A stretch of DNA of 64,000 bases from Corynebacterium provencense (GTDB lineage Bacteria; Actinomycetota; Actinomycetes; Mycobacteriales; Mycobacteriaceae). The stretch covers positions 99,836 to 163,835 of the forward strand of contig LT160592.1 of the NCBI GenBank assembly GCA_900049755.1. The letters are read 5' to 3'. The number at the start of each line of letters is the position of its first letter. Positions within the stretch are counted from its first letter, which is position 1. Below the pieces are notes generated by a model, which worked only from the letters and a program-made list of their open reading frames with translations, had not been told where the DNA came from and did no database searches. This document shows positions 35,361-45,584 of the stretch, in pieces. A program made the translations under genes and the position numbers.

Positions 35361-36104
35361 TCAGGCAGCGGGGGTGACGACCAGGGTGCCGATGTCCTCA
35401 CCTGCGACAGCGCGGGCGATGTTGCCCTCCGTCAACAGGTTGAAGACCAGCATCGGCATCCGGTTGTCCATGCAGAGGCTGAACGAGGTGGCGTCCGCGA
35501 CCTTCAGCCCACGCTCGATGACCTCACTGTGGCTTATCCGCGTGAACAGTTCGGCGTCGGGATGGGTACGCGGGTCGTCACTGTAGACGCCGTCGACAGC
35601 CTTGGCCATGAGCAGGACCTCACAGCCGATCTCCAGGGCACGCTGGGCGGCGGTCGTGTCGGTGGAGAAGTACGGAAGACCCATACCGGCACCGAAGATC
35701 ACCACCCTCCCCTTCTCGAGATGGCGGACGGCACGCAACGGCAGATAGGGCTCGGCGACCTGCGCCATGTTGATCGAGGTCTGCACCCGGGTGTCGATGC
35801 CCTGCTTCTCCAGGAAGTCCTGCAGTGCCAGGCAGTTCATCACCGTCCCCAGCATCCCCATGTAGTCCGAACGGGCCCGGTCCATTCCCCGCTGCTGCAG
35901 TTCCGCTCCACGGAAGAAATTCCCCCCGCCGATGACCACCGCGATCTCCGTACCCCCGCGGGCGACCTCGGCGATCTGACGTGCGACATTCTCGACGACA
36001 TCAGGGTCCACACCGACTTTCCCACCGCCGAACATTTCGCCGCCGAGTTTCAGCATCACCCGCTTGAAGCCGGGCCGTCTGTCGGAATTCTCGCTGCCAG
36101 TCAC
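35361..36104 (-). CDS. pyrH: UMP kinase
   Basis: Phosphorylates UMP to UDP; hexameric bacterial amino-acid-kinase fold. The 247-residue product contains [40 protein letters not shown] and [19 protein letters not shown] at 36104 is chosen because AAGGAG lies 8 bases upstream; the frame opens at 36143. It is separated from tsf by a terminator hairpin and from frr by 182 bases without a gene. Confidence 0.94.
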   Translation of the reverse strand: MTGSENSDRRPGFKRVMLKLGGEMFGGGKVGVDPDVVENVARQIAEVARGGTEIAVVIGGGNFFRGAELQQRGMDRARSDYMGMLGTVMNCLALQDFLEKQGIDTRVQTSINMAQVAEPYLPLRAVRHLEKGRVVIFGAGMGLPYFSTDTTAAQRALEIGCEVLLMAKAVDGVYSDDPRTHPDAELFTRISHSEVIERGLKVADATSFSLCMDNRMPMLVFNLLTEGNIARAVAGEDIGTLVVTPAA

Positions 36105-36269
36105 CGTGGGATCTCCTTGGGGAACTAGTGGGGATGTGGTCAATTGGTCCGGTGGTCAATCCTAGCCTGCCCGCAGTACCTCGTCGTGCACCAGCTCACG
36201 GTGCGCCGCGGGTGAATCCGTGAACTCCACACCCCGTACCGTCTCCACCGTGTCGGCGCGAGCAAACGG

Positions 36270-36311
36270 CAGAGCCCGCCGTCCCACACTGCGGTGGGAC
36301 GACGGGCTCTG
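36270..36311 (-). terminator. Terminator downstream of tsf
   Basis: CAGAGCCCG-CGTCCCA pairs with TGGGACG-CGGGCTCTG with one mismatch and a short loop, 43 bases after the tsf stop. Confidence 0.85.
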
Positions 36312-36354
36312 TCAGCCTCAGGTGGTCTCCGGGACTGCTGCCCCGGCCGATCCC

Positions 36355-37173
36355 CTAGTTCTGGCCGACCTCGTAGCGGACGAACCCGGTGAGGGTCACG
36401 CCGGCCTCGTCGAGGACCTGCTTGACAGTCTTCTTGGACTCCGTCACGGACGGCTGGTCCAGCAGGCAGACATCCTTGAAGAAGCCCTTGAGGCGACCTT
36501 GGACGATATTCGGGATGATCTTCTCCGGCTTGCCTTCCTCACGGGCGGTCGCGGCGGCGATCTCCCGCTCCTTGTCCTTGATCTCCTCAGGGACCTCGGC
36601 GTCGGTGAGGTACTGGGCCTTCAGTGCGGCAACCTGCATGGCAGCGCCCTTGGCGGCAGCTTCGTCGTCACCGGTGTAGGCGACGAGGACGCCCACGGCC
36701 GGGGGCAGATCCGCCGAACGGTGGTGCAGGTACACGGCGATCTTGTCACCGTCGAGGGTGACGGCGCGGCGCAGCTGCAGCTTCTCACCGATCTTGGCGG
36801 AGAGCTCGTCAAGAGCCTCCTGGGCGGTCTTGCCGTCGACCTGGACAGCAGCGAGCTCCTCGGCGGAGTTCGCACCGGCGGCCGCGGCAGCCTCGGCGAC
36901 ACGGTCGGCGAAGGCGATGAACTCCTCGGTCTTGGCGACGAAGTCGGTCTCGGAGTTGATCTCGATCATGGTCGCACCGGAAACCGCGATGAGGCCTTCG
37001 GCGGCGGTGCGCTCGGCGCGCTTACCGACATCCTTGGCACCCTTGATACGCAGAATCTCGACGGCCTTCTCGAAATCGCCCTCGGCCTCGTCCAGCGCCT
37101 TCTTGCAGGCCATCATGCCGGAGCCGGTGGTCTCACGCAGCTTCTTGACGTCAGCGGCGGTGTAGTTCGCCAT
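36355..37173 (-). CDS. tsf: Translation elongation factor Ts
   Basis: Guanine-nucleotide exchange factor for EF-Tu. The 272-residue product starts [26 protein letters not shown], the conserved N-terminal domain, followed by [15 protein letters not shown] in the core. ATG at 37173 has AAGGAGG 10 bases upstream; the longer frame to 37353 is out-of-register rpsB tail. It follows rpsB by 76 bases in the usual rpsB-tsf order. Confidence 0.95.
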   Translation of the reverse strand: MANYTAADVKKLRETTGSGMMACKKALDEAEGDFEKAVEILRIKGAKDVGKRAERTAAEGLIAVSGATMIEINSETDFVAKTEEFIAFADRVAEAAAAAGANSAEELAAVQVDGKTAQEALDELSAKIGEKLQLRRAVTLDGDKIAVYLHHRSADLPPAVGVLVAYTGDDEAAAKGAAMQVAALKAQYLTDAEVPEEIKDKEREIAAATAREEGKPEKIIPNIVQGRLKGFFKDVCLLDQPSVTESKKTVKQVLDEAGVTLTGFVRYEVGQN

Positions 37174-37249
37174 GTGCGGCGATCCTCCTTGTACTTGAAG
37201 TTGTGGGGTCGGGGTCGACCCGACCCTAAGGTACTGCAGGAAAGGGGTA

Positions 37250-38089
37250 CTACTCGGCGGACGGGGCCGACTCTTCCGCCTTGACCTCGGCCTCGGCGAT
37301 CTGCGCGGCCTTCTCAGGCTCGGCCTGCTCGGCCTCGACGACGATCTCGGCAACCTCGGCGTCCCCGGCGGTCTCCTTGGCGGCAGCTTCCTGACGCTCG
37401 GCGCGCAGCTTGCGGCCCTCCTCCACGGCGGAGGAGATGATCGAGGTCAGGAGGTTGGTCGCACGGATGGCGTCATCATTGCCCGGAATCGGGAAGTCGA
37501 CGACATCAGGGTCGCAGTTGGTGTCGAGGATGGCGACGACCGGGATGTTGAGCTTCTTGGCCTCGGCAACGGCAATGTGCTCTTTGTTGGTGTCGACGAT
37601 CCAGAGTGCGGAGGGGACCTTGGTCATGTCCGCGATGCCGCCCAGGACGCGCTCGAGCTTGTTGCGCTCGCGGGTCAGCATGAGGACTTCCTTCTTGGTC
37701 CGGCCTGCGTAGCCGTCCTCCGCCGCATCCATGGCCTGCAGTTCCTTGAGGCGGTGCAGACGCTTGGCGACAGTCTGGAAGTTGGTGAGCATACCGCCGA
37801 GCCAGCGGTGGTTGACGTAGGGCATCCCGACGCGCTGCGCCTCGGAGGCGATGCCCTCCTGGGCCTGCTTCTTGGTGCCGACGTAGAGAATGTTCCCGCC
37901 GTGGGCGACGGTCTCCTTGACGAACTCGTAGGCCTCGTCGATGAAGGTCAGCGTCTGCTGGAGGTCGATGATGTAGATGCCGTTACGGTCGGTGAAGATG
38001 AATCGACGCATCTTCGGGTTCCAACGACGGGTCTGGTGACCGAAGTGGACGCCGGCGTCCAGCAGCTCGCGCATGGTGACAACAGCCAT
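37250..38089 (-). CDS. rpsB: 30S ribosomal protein S2
   Basis: Primary small-subunit protein. The 279-residue product has [29 protein letters not shown] and [23 protein letters not shown]. After residue ~225 it carries an acidic Ala/Glu-rich C-terminal tail, as in other corynebacteria. A leader of a few hundred bases without a gene precedes it. Confidence 0.95.
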   Translation of the reverse strand: MAVVTMRELLDAGVHFGHQTRRWNPKMRRFIFTDRNGIYIIDLQQTLTFIDEAYEFVKETVAHGGNILYVGTKKQAQEGIASEAQRVGMPYVNHRWLGGMLTNFQTVAKRLHRLKELQAMDAAEDGYAGRTKKEVLMLTRERNKLERVLGGIADMTKVPSALWIVDTNKEHIAVAEAKKLNIPVVAILDTNCDPDVVDFPIPGNDDAIRATNLLTSIISSAVEEGRKLRAERQEAAAKETAGDAEVAEIVVEAEQAEPEKAAQIAEAEVKAEESAPSAE

Positions 38090-38463
38090 GGTGTTTCAGG
38101 GGAGTCCGCTGCCGGACCACCATCCCGGTGACCGGTGCCTCTCCCCTTCCTCGCTTTCACAAAGTCTGGGTTGACGGTTTTTTCTCGGCCGGGCACTTCC
38201 CGTCCCTGTGACGGGGTCGTGCATCGGCTGACCTGGCAGGCATCCTGGATTGTCCCCGCCCAGTAGACCCCGCACGAGTGCGGGGAACCGTTGACGGACG
38301 GGCCCTTTGAGGATCACGCTGAACCTGCGCGATGTCAGCACACCTGTGACTGTGACCGTGAAATCAGGACCGTGTCGTCCGACCTTCTGCGTGGGAGGTG
38401 ACAGATGACACAGCAGACCTGCCGACCACCGGACGGGCATACTGCAGGGACTGATGCTACTCC
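38090..38463 (-). promoter_or_regulatory. rpsB leader region with a strong hairpin
   Basis: No gene is visible between rpsB and the divergent M23 gene. The stretch holds a perfect inverted repeat at 38268-38285 (CCCCGCAC/GTGCGGGG, tiny loop) and a T-rich run near 38178. Ribosomal protein S2 controls its own operon through the leader in several bacteria; whether this hairpin takes part cannot be told from sequence alone. Confidence 0.4.
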
Positions 38464-38577
38464 TTGAGTGCATCATTCCCAAGTCCGCTGACCCTGCCTG
38501 TGGACACCCGCGGCAGCCCGGTCCACCGTGACACGGATCCTCCGGTCGAGCCCGCCCGGGCAGTCCATGCTGGAGAC

Positions 38578-39189
38578 ATGTCGCGTACCTCCGCCTTCTG
38601 CCTCCGTCTGCTCGTCCTGCCGGTGCTCCTGACCGGTCCGACCAGCGGATTCTCCGCCGCCTCCCTGGCAGCGGCACAGGAACGTCCACCGGTCGTGGTC
38701 ACCCGCTCCGCAGACACTCCCGCGGTCTCCCCCACCCACACCAGGCCGGTCTCCGGTACTGTCCTGGTACCCGCGGACATTCCGGAGCAGAACTGGAGAC
38801 CGGGGCACCGTGGCGTCGACCTGGACGCCCGGGCCGGTGACGAGGTGCGTGCAAGCGAGTCCGGGACTGTCCGCTTCGCCGGCGTGGTCGCCGGTACCCC
38901 GACGGTGTCCGTGGACCACGGCAACGGACTGCGCACCACCTATGGGCCGGTCATCGCCGCCGTGTCGGCAGGTGAGATGGTGATCCGCGGCCAGGTCTTA
39001 GGCCGACTCGCGGACGCCGGCACCTTGCCTGGCTCCGCCCGGAAGGACGCCGGACTGCACTGGGGAGCTGTCCTGCAGACGGCTGACTTCCCGGACTCCG
39101 GCACGGCCGGTGACGGTGCGCCGGGTCCGGAACGGTACATCGATCCGATGACGCTGCTCGCCCCGGTCCATGTCCGCCTGTGGCGCTGA
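38578..39189 (+). CDS. Secreted M23/LytM-domain protein, likely degenerate
   Basis: A 203-residue exported protein: signal peptide ~1-33 (LRLLVLPVLLTGPTSGFSAASLAAAQ), a short linker, then an M23 fold (~65-200). The HRGVDLDA motif supplies the first zinc His and Asp, but the usual HxH reads GLHWG, so its first His is missing. Many short actinobacterial LytM proteins share this change; it may still fold and bind peptidoglycan or regulate a hydrolase. ATG at 38578 fits the signal peptide; the frame opens at 38464. It is divergent from rpsB. Confidence 0.78.
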   Translation: MSRTSAFCLRLLVLPVLLTGPTSGFSAASLAAAQERPPVVVTRSADTPAVSPTHTRPVSGTVLVPADIPEQNWRPGHRGVDLDARAGDEVRASESGTVRFAGVVAGTPTVSVDHGNGLRTTYGPVIAAVSAGEMVIRGQVLGRLADAGTLPGSARKDAGLHWGAVLQTADFPDSGTAGDGAPGPERYIDPMTLLAPVHVRLWR

Positions 39190-39244
39190 CCCCGGCGGTC
39201 GGGGACGTTGACCGTAGCCGGGTGCGTGCTGTGACGCCCTCTTT

Positions 39245-40312
39245 CTAGTCCCGCGACCCGGAGCGGGGGTGGGCCCGGCGGTACACCTGCTGCAGTCTTT
39301 CGGCACCGACGTGGGTGTAGATCTGCGTGGTGTTCATCGAGGAGTGTCCGAGCAGCTGCTGGACGACCCTCAGGTCCGCTCCCCCGTCGAGTACCGCGGT
39401 CGCCGCGGAGTATCTCAGCCCGTGCGGTGCGATTTCAGGGACACCGGCACCTGCGGTGGCACGGTGGACGACGGTACGGACCTGACGGACATCGATGCGC
39501 CCTCCCCGGACCCCGAGAAACAGGGCGGGACGACCGGTTCCTGCACCGTGTTCGGGCAGCAGTTCCGGGCGGACGGACAGCCAGTGTCTCAGGGCGTCTT
39601 CGACGGTGGGGCCGTAGGGGACGACCCGTGTCTTCCCGCCTTTTCCTCTGACGCGGAGGCTGCGCGCCCCCGGATCTCCGTTGCCTCCAAGGTCGGAGGT
39701 GTCTGCACCGGCGAGTTCCGAGACCCTGATTCCGGTGGCGTAGAGCAGTTCGAGCATCGCCCAGTCACGGACCGCCACCGGGTCAGGTGTGCCGGGTTCC
39801 CCCGCCGGTTCTGCACGGTTGTCTTCTGTGTGACCGTCACCGGCTCCGTCTTCTCCGCTGTCCCGGTGGTCCGCGGGTGCGCCCAGGGCGCGTGCGCGCG
39901 CCTCATCGAGCACCAGTGCGACCTGGTCCGTCCGCAGTACACGTGGCAGTGTTCTCGACGTTTTCGGGGTCTGCAGCGAACCGGCCGGGTTCGCGGGAAC
40001 CTTACCGGTGTGCACCAGCCATGCTCCGAATCCGCGGAGACTGGAGGCGATCCGGGCGAGTGTGGTCTTCGAGTCTCCGTTCTCCACCGCCCAGTCCAGG
40101 ACGTTCCGGCAGTGTTCGAGGGTGAATCCCTCCAGGGTCGGGACACTTTCGAACGCGGCACGCAGGTCTGAACCGTAGGCGCGGACAGTGTTCGCGGATC
40201 GGCCTTTCACCAGTTCGAGGTACTCCAGGTAGGTGTCGACCGCCCGGAGTGTCTCGGAACGGGTGCCAGCGGATGCGCCGGCATGTGTCTCGGCATGTGT
40301 CTCGGAGGACAT
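39245..40312 (-). CDS. xerC: Tyrosine recombinase XerC
   Basis: Resolves chromosome dimers at dif with XerD. The 355-residue protein has the core-binding N-domain (~25-110) and catalytic residues Arg in ATGIRVSELAG, Lys in GKGGKTRV, His and Arg in HGLRYSAAT, His in LGHSSMN and the nucleophile Tyr in IYTHV. The usual HxLRH reads HGLRY. About 30 extra acidic residues (DHRDSGEDGAGDGHTEDN) sit between the two domains. A TAGGGT box 6 bases before the ATG suggests a leaderless start. Confidence 0.9.
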   Translation of the reverse strand: MSSETHAETHAGASAGTRSETLRAVDTYLEYLELVKGRSANTVRAYGSDLRAAFESVPTLEGFTLEHCRNVLDWAVENGDSKTTLARIASSLRGFGAWLVHTGKVPANPAGSLQTPKTSRTLPRVLRTDQVALVLDEARARALGAPADHRDSGEDGAGDGHTEDNRAEPAGEPGTPDPVAVRDWAMLELLYATGIRVSELAGADTSDLGGNGDPGARSLRVRGKGGKTRVVPYGPTVEDALRHWLSVRPELLPEHGAGTGRPALFLGVRGGRIDVRQVRTVVHRATAGAGVPEIAPHGLRYSAATAVLDGGADLRVVQQLLGHSSMNTTQIYTHVGAERLQQVYRRAHPRSGSRD

Positions 40313-40318
40313 GTCACC

Positions 40319-40324
40319 ACCCTA
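40319..40324 (-). promoter_or_regulatory. -10 box for a leaderless xerC transcript
   Basis: TAGGGT on the minus strand ends 6 bases before the ATG at 40312. Confidence 0.4.
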
Positions 40325-40423
40325 GTTCAGTGTCCGGTCAGCACCCGGTGCGGCAGCGGTGGGCCGACTGCCGGGGAGCCGACGGGGTATCTGCCTGATT
40401 CTCCTCCCTCCACCCGGCGGCGT

Positions 40424-41728
40424 TCATCGATCGTTCTTCAGCCACCGGTCTCCACTGCGCACGATCAGGCCGATATTCTCCAGCTCCCTTAACGTCCGCA
40501 CCACCGCCACCGGTGGCAGGCCTGTCTGTCCGGCGATCTGTTCGATGCGTCCGGTGTCGTCGGAAACTATGCCGCAGCAGTCGAACACGGACAGCTGGTC
40601 ACGGCTGAGCTGTTGTACCGGGGACGCGGTGAACTCCAGGTCAAGTTGACCGTCACAGTCCACACTGCCAAGCGGTTCAATGATCTCCCGTATCTCCGAG
40701 GAGCGGGTCACAAGTGTGCCGGCACCGTCTCTGATCCGCCGGTGGCATCCCACGAAAGCTGCGGAATCGACGGGCCCGGGGAGCACCATCACCGGCCGAA
40801 GCATGGCATCTGCCCAGTTGGCGGTGTTGACCGCGCCGGAGCGGTATCCGGCAGCCGCCAGGAACGTACCCCGTGTGAGCGCCGCGACCAGTCGGTTTCT
40901 GGTGAGGAACCGATACCGTGCCGGAGTTGTCCCGGGCGGGTACTCGGTGACCAGTAGTCCGGTCCCGGCAATCTGCCGGAACAGGTCCGCATTGCTCCGG
41001 GGGTACACCACCCCTGGCCCGCAGGCCGCGACCATGACGGTGCTCCCGCCCGCCTCGAGTGCACCCCGGTGCGCTGCTGTGTCTGTTCCCAGGGCTCCAC
41101 CGGAGACTACGGTGTAGCCGGCGGCGGCGAGTTCCCCGGCGAACCGGTGGGTGGTGCGTTCCCCGTAGGTGGTCGACGAACGGGTCCCGACGACAGCCAC
41201 GCTCCTTTCCACCGTTCCTGACAGTTGTGCGGGACCGAGGCCCCACAGTGCGAAAGGTCGTGCCGCTGACCTGCGGACCCCTGTCTCCGGGGCATCCGAG
41301 GCGGTGACTCCCTGCCGTGCCCCGGCCTCTGCGCCACGCGGGCCCGGGGCCGTGTCTCCGTCATCAGCCGGTTCAGCGGTGTCCAGATCACCGATACAGT
41401 TGAATGCCTCATCCAGTCTCATGGTGGGCCACTCGTCGTCGTCCGGGGTGATCAACCGCCAGTGGTGGACGGAAGCCCATTCCAGATCCTCACGGGCACG
41501 ACGAAGCACCAGTGCCGACCTGGCAGGTGTCAGCCCTCTCAGCGCCGGGGGTAGACTTCCGTTGCCCTTCCCGAGGGCGGAGACGACCCGCTCAACCTCG
41601 GCCGGGGCCGATGAATCCCCGTCCGGCCACAGCAGCCGGACAATGTCGGTCCGTGACGCCTCGACCAGCCTACGCAGCACCGCCCACGCCTCCCTGCGCG
41701 ACAGTCCCTGCCCCTTCTCTCCTGTCAC
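40424..41728 (-). CDS. dprA: DNA-processing protein DprA
   Basis: Binds incoming single-stranded DNA and loads RecA during transformation; the family is also kept in bacteria not known to be competent. The 434-residue product has a SAM-like N-domain, the Rossmann core VAVVGTRSSTTYGERTTHRFAGEL ... VVSGGALGTDTAAH, and a C-terminal winged-helix domain (~370-434). An acidic low-complexity insert (~105-150) precedes the core. GTG at 41728 overlaps the comM stop; the longer frame to 42004 is antisense-like filler. Confidence 0.9.
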   Translation of the reverse strand: MTGEKGQGLSRREAWAVLRRLVEASRTDIVRLLWPDGDSSAPAEVERVVSALGKGNGSLPPALRGLTPARSALVLRRAREDLEWASVHHWRLITPDDDEWPTMRLDEAFNCIGDLDTAEPADDGDTAPGPRGAEAGARQGVTASDAPETGVRRSAARPFALWGLGPAQLSGTVERSVAVVGTRSSTTYGERTTHRFAGELAAAGYTVVSGGALGTDTAAHRGALEAGGSTVMVAACGPGVVYPRSNADLFRQIAGTGLLVTEYPPGTTPARYRFLTRNRLVAALTRGTFLAAAGYRSGAVNTANWADAMLRPVMVLPGPVDSAAFVGCHRRIRDGAGTLVTRSSEIREIIEPLGSVDCDGQLDLEFTASPVQQLSRDQLSVFDCCGIVSDDTGRIEQIAGQTGLPPVAVVRTLRELENIGLIVRSGDRWLKNDR

Positions 41729-43323
41729 ACCCCCACCTCCCCGACAGCTCCGGTGAACATCTCCACGGCGTCCATCACCTCGCCCACCCCGGGACGTCCC
41801 GCTTCCGCCAGGTCCGCCAACGTCCATGCCACCCTTAGCGCCCGGTCGACACCGCGCTGGGACAGGTCGCCGTGACGCAGTCGGTCCTGGAGCAGGAGCA
41901 TTGCGGCGTCCGTCGCCGGGAACTCCCGTCGAAGCAGTGGACCCGGAACTCCTGCGTTGGTGCGAACACCGGGGTCCGTGCAGGTTCCGGAACTCCCGGA
42001 ACACCCGGCACCACGGAAACTCTCCAGACGTGCGACAGTTCTTTCCCTTGCCGCACAGACCCGGTCACGAACCGAAGCCGAGCTGTCCACGGTGCCGGAG
42101 ACGTTCACCGAACGGCCTCCACCTGTCCGTGCCAGGATGTCGATCCGGTCACGTAGCGGCCCGGAGATTCTCTGGAGGTAACGGTCCCGTGCTCCTGCCC
42201 TGCACCTGCAGTCCGCTGCTTCCTCCGCACCGCAGGGACAGGGGTTGGAAGCGAGGACCAGCTGGAAACGGGCGGGAAGGGTCACTGTCCTGCGTACCCG
42301 TTCAATGTTGACTGTGCCACGTTCCATCGGCACCCTGAGGCCTTCCAGCACTCCTCTGTCGATTTCCGGAGCCTCGTCAAGGAAGAGGACTCCGTGGTGT
42401 GCCAGGCTCACAGCTCCCGGACGTACCCGGCCGGACCCGCCGCCGATCAGGGCGGGCACTGTGAGGGACGGGTGCGGGGCGATGAAAGGACGGACGCGTG
42501 CCCAGATCCCGTCCATCCCGCCTTTCTCTGCGGCGACGGAGTGCACCGCGGCGGCCTCCAGTTGTTCAGGTTCGCTCAGTGGGGGCAGTATGCCGGGCAG
42601 GCGTCGGGCGAGCATGGATTTCCCCGTCCCCGGTGGCCCGGACAGCCAGAGATGGTGGCCACCTGCCGCGGCAACTTCCAGTGCCCGGCGGGCGGCGGAC
42701 TGACCTGCGACGTCGGACAGGTCCGGAATGCGGTGTCCGCCGTCGTCGACTGTGGGATCGGGGTCCTGCCGTTCATCTGTCAGAGCGCCGGTCGCCCAGG
42801 GTTGCAGCTGGGTGAGGTGACTGAGACCGGTCACCTCGATTCCGGGTACCCTGCGGGCCTCCCGGAGGTTCGATGCCGGAACGACAGCTCTGAGGAAGCC
42901 CGCCTGCCGTGCCGCGAGAAGCATGGGAAGGACTCCCGCCACTGCCCTGACGGTCCCGTCGAGCCCCAGTTCGCCGACGGCGACCGCCTGTCTGACACTC
43001 TCCGCGGGGACATCACCCTGTGCCACCAGGATGCCCAGGACCATCGGCAGATCGAATCCGGAGCCGGACTTCGGGACAGAGGCCGGGGAGAGACTCACCA
43101 CTATCCGTGACCTCGGCCACCGCATCCCGCTGTTGATGACTGCGGACCTGACCCTGTCCCGTGCCTGGACCACTGCCGCGTCACCCAGCCCCACGATGCT
43201 CATTCCCGGCAGGCCTCTGCTGATGTCACAGTCGATGGTCACCGGTATTCCTGTGAGACCGTCGATTCCCATGCCGTGGGACTGGCCGACCCGTACCCGT
43301 GAGTGGTCCCCCACGGTCACCAT
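41725..43323 (-). CDS. comM: ComM/YifB family Mg-chelatase-like AAA+ ATPase
   Basis: Hexameric helicase-like ATPase that aids branch migration during natural transformation in Gram-negatives. The 532-residue protein has the N-terminal GMGIDGLTGIPVTIDCDISRGLPGMSIVGL domain, Walker A GPPGTGKSM, Walker B GVLFLDEAPE and the C4 zinc-like cluster CPCGAEEAADCRC. It overlaps yraN upstream by 7 bases and dprA downstream by 4, so yraN-comM-dprA is one translationally coupled operon. Confidence 0.9.
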   Translation of the reverse strand: MVTVGDHSRVRVGQSHGMGIDGLTGIPVTIDCDISRGLPGMSIVGLGDAAVVQARDRVRSAVINSGMRWPRSRIVVSLSPASVPKSGSGFDLPMVLGILVAQGDVPAESVRQAVAVGELGLDGTVRAVAGVLPMLLAARQAGFLRAVVPASNLREARRVPGIEVTGLSHLTQLQPWATGALTDERQDPDPTVDDGGHRIPDLSDVAGQSAARRALEVAAAGGHHLWLSGPPGTGKSMLARRLPGILPPLSEPEQLEAAAVHSVAAEKGGMDGIWARVRPFIAPHPSLTVPALIGGGSGRVRPGAVSLAHHGVLFLDEAPEIDRGVLEGLRVPMERGTVNIERVRRTVTLPARFQLVLASNPCPCGAEEAADCRCRAGARDRYLQRISGPLRDRIDILARTGGGRSVNVSGTVDSSASVRDRVCAARERTVARLESFRGAGCSGSSGTCTDPGVRTNAGVPGPLLRREFPATDAAMLLLQDRLRHGDLSQRGVDRALRVAWTLADLAEAGRPGVGEVMDAVEMFTGAVGEVGV

Positions 43324-43709
43324 TCTCCCACCCCCTCGTAGTGGGTGATCTCCTTCTCGGTGATGTCGAGGACGTCGAACCGGAGGTTCTCGGTGCGCTC
43401 CCGGGGGTTTTCCGCGAGCCACCGCACGGCGGCGTGCCGCATGGCGGCCAGTTTGACCGGGGTGACCGCTTCCGCTCCCCGGCCGTAGCGGTCGTCAAGT
43501 CTCCACTTCACCTCGACGAACACCAGGGCCGGGTGGTCCGGGTCTGACTCCGGGGTCCGGAGGATGATGTCGATCTCCCCCCGTGAGGTGAAGTAGTTTC
43601 TGCAGAGCAGTTCATACCCTCGGCCGGTGAACCAGGCTGCGGCTGTGTCCTCGCCCGAGGCGCCGACCTTCCGGAGGTTACGGCTGTGCTTGGCTGTGTG
43701 ATGGTCCAT
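43317..43709 (-). CDS. yraN: YraN/UPF0102 family endonuclease-like protein
   Basis: A 130-residue protein of the Holliday-junction-resolvase-like nuclease fold. The catalytic pattern is present: SRGEIDIIL (Asp) and LVFVEVKWR (Glu-x-Lys). The cellular role is unknown; it is commonly next to rnhB or comM, as here. ATG at 43709 (DHHTAKHSRN) fits homologues; the long upstream frame is the shadow of the divergent transporter gene. Confidence 0.88.
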   Translation of the reverse strand: MDHHTAKHSRNLRKVGASGEDTAAAWFTGRGYELLCRNYFTSRGEIDIILRTPESDPDHPALVFVEVKWRLDDRYGRGAEAVTPVKLAAMRHAAVRWLAENPRERTENLRFDVLDITEKEITHYEGVGEW

Positions 43710-43986
43710 GTCCTGCACTGTGGCACCCGGTCCGGCGCGGCATGTCCTGCTGTCGACGGTCCCGCCTGCACCTTGTGGACAGGTCGACGCCTGTGGACAA
43801 CAGCACAGGCGTGCCCTGGCCGTCCGCAACGATGTCAGACCCGTCCACCTGTATAGATTCCCCCCGACGATGCCGGTCGCGCTACCGGTACCGGTACCGT
43901 CGACAGCCGGTGAGGGCAGGCTGTCCGAAATCCGGCCCGGCAGGTAGGATGACCCGGGTCCACTGATCCCACGAAGGAGCCGTCCA

Positions 43987-45285
43987 GTGCCGGATACCGC
44001 ACCGTCACCTGTCCGGGACAGGCAGCCCGTGTCCCTGGACAGACAGATCCGGGTACTCCTGACAGTCACCTTCATCACGGTTGTGGCACAGATGTCGCTG
44101 AGTCCCGTGATCGCCCCGCTCGCCCGCACAGTCGGACTGGCCGACTGGCAGGTCGGGGTCACCGTCAGCGCGGCGGCTCTGATGGTCGCACTGACGAGCC
44201 CGGCGTGGGGACGTCGTTCCCAGTCCGCCGGACGCCGTAGTGTCCTCACCGCCGCGCTGGCGGCTGCAGCGGTCACGACTGCCCTGTTCGCCGGGGTAGC
44301 GGTTCTCGGCACTGCCGGAATTGTCGGGGGAACCGGTCTCTTCGTGCTCTTCCTTCTCCTGCGCGGGGTACTTTTCGGCGCCTCCGTCGCCGCGGTACCG
44401 CCGACCGCGCAGGCGGCGGTCGCCGACGCCACCACCTCCGCCGACGGCAGTGTCGACAGTGATGCGAGGGTCACCGGCATGGCCCGTCTCGGCGCGGTAC
44501 AGGGTGTCGGTCAGATAGCGGGCTCTGCCCTCGGGGGCCTGCTCGCCGTGTTCGGGCTGGTGGTTCCCCTCGTGACGGTACCTGTCCTGCTGGTTCTGTC
44601 GGTACTGCTCGTACGGACCAGATTGCACAGTCAGCCTCCTGCGGAGCTTGTCAGGCGTCCCCGCCCGGTGCGTCCCACGGATCGTCGCGTCCTCCCGTTC
44701 CTGGTCTGCGGCTTCGGGATGTATCTCGCGCTCGGCTTCATTCAGATCATCGTCGGATTCCTGGTCCAGGACCGCATCGGTGTCAGCGAGGACCGCGCAG
44801 GCCTGCTCACCGGACTTGCACTGCTCACCGCCGGTGCCGGGGTTGTCACCGCACAGGTACTCGTCGTGCCACGGTCAGGGTGGTCCCCCGGGAAGCTGCT
44901 GCGCGTCGGGGCGACCACCGCGGCAGCAGGTTTCGTGGTCCTCATCCCGGAAACGTCCTCCGTCCCGCTGACCACCGCGCTGCTCTACGTGGGGGTCGCT
45001 GTGGTCGCTGTGGGAATGGGAACGGCAACTCCCGGATTCACCGCCGGCGCGAGCCTCCAGGTGACACAGGCGGAACAGGGAGGCGTCGCGGGTCTGGTGA
45101 CAGCCACGATGGGGCTGACGATGGTCGTCGCCCCGACTCTCGGTACCGTGCTCTACGGCGTCGGGACCTCGGTACCGGTGGCCGCGGGTGCGGCGGTCAC
45201 CGCGGCGGTGGCGGTGTGCACTGTCATCAGTCCGCGGCTCAGGAACTCGGCGAAAACGGGTGGACCGTCTATTCGGGAAGCCTGA
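43987..45285 (+). CDS. MFS transporter, drug-efflux-like
   Basis: A 432-residue major-facilitator protein with about 12 membrane helices. The A-motif-like loop reads SPAWGRRSQSAGRRSVL between helices 2 and 3, the pattern of proton-driven multidrug or siderophore exporters (TetA/Bcr-like). AAGGAG lies 8 bases before the GTG. The 3' end overlaps the convergent DUF2469 gene by 17 bases. Substrate unknown. Confidence 0.85.
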   Translation: MPDTAPSPVRDRQPVSLDRQIRVLLTVTFITVVAQMSLSPVIAPLARTVGLADWQVGVTVSAAALMVALTSPAWGRRSQSAGRRSVLTAALAAAAVTTALFAGVAVLGTAGIVGGTGLFVLFLLLRGVLFGASVAAVPPTAQAAVADATTSADGSVDSDARVTGMARLGAVQGVGQIAGSALGGLLAVFGLVVPLVTVPVLLVLSVLLVRTRLHSQPPAELVRRPRPVRPTDRRVLPFLVCGFGMYLALGFIQIIVGFLVQDRIGVSEDRAGLLTGLALLTAGAGVVTAQVLVVPRSGWSPGKLLRVGATTAAAGFVVLIPETSSVPLTTALLYVGVAVVAVGMGTATPGFTAGASLQVTQAEQGGVAGLVTATMGLTMVVAPTLGTVLYGVGTSVPVAAGAAVTAAVAVCTVISPRLRNSAKTGGPSIREA

Positions 45286-45574
45286 GCTCCGGCTTGTCGA
45301 GTTCCTCGATGTTGACGTCCTTGTAGGTGATGACCCGGACGTAGCGGACGAACCGGGCGGGACGGTACATGTCCCACACCCAGGCGTCGGACATCCTCAC
45401 CTCGTAGTAGACCTCCCCGCCAGAGTTACGCGGTATCAGTTCCACGGCGTTGGCGAGGTAGAAGCGCCGCTCCGTCTCGACGACGTAGCTGAACTGGCTG
45501 ACCACGTCGCGGTACTCCCGGTACATGGAAAGCTCGACATTGGCTTCGTAGTCTTCAAGATCCTCGGCACTCAC
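45269..45574 (-). CDS. DUF2469 conserved actinobacterial protein
   Basis: A 101-residue acidic protein (SAEDLEDYEANVELSMYREYRDVVSQFSY...) found next to rnhB and lepB across actinobacteria; its role is not known. GTG at 45574 matches the universal family start and length; the frame opens at 45667. It follows rnhB by 10 bases and overlaps the convergent transporter gene by 17 bases at its 3' end. Confidence 0.9.
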   Translation of the reverse strand: MSAEDLEDYEANVELSMYREYRDVVSQFSYVVETERRFYLANAVELIPRNSGGEVYYEVRMSDAWVWDMYRPARFVRYVRVITYKDVNIEELDKPELRLPE

Positions 45575-45584
45575 GGTGTACGGA

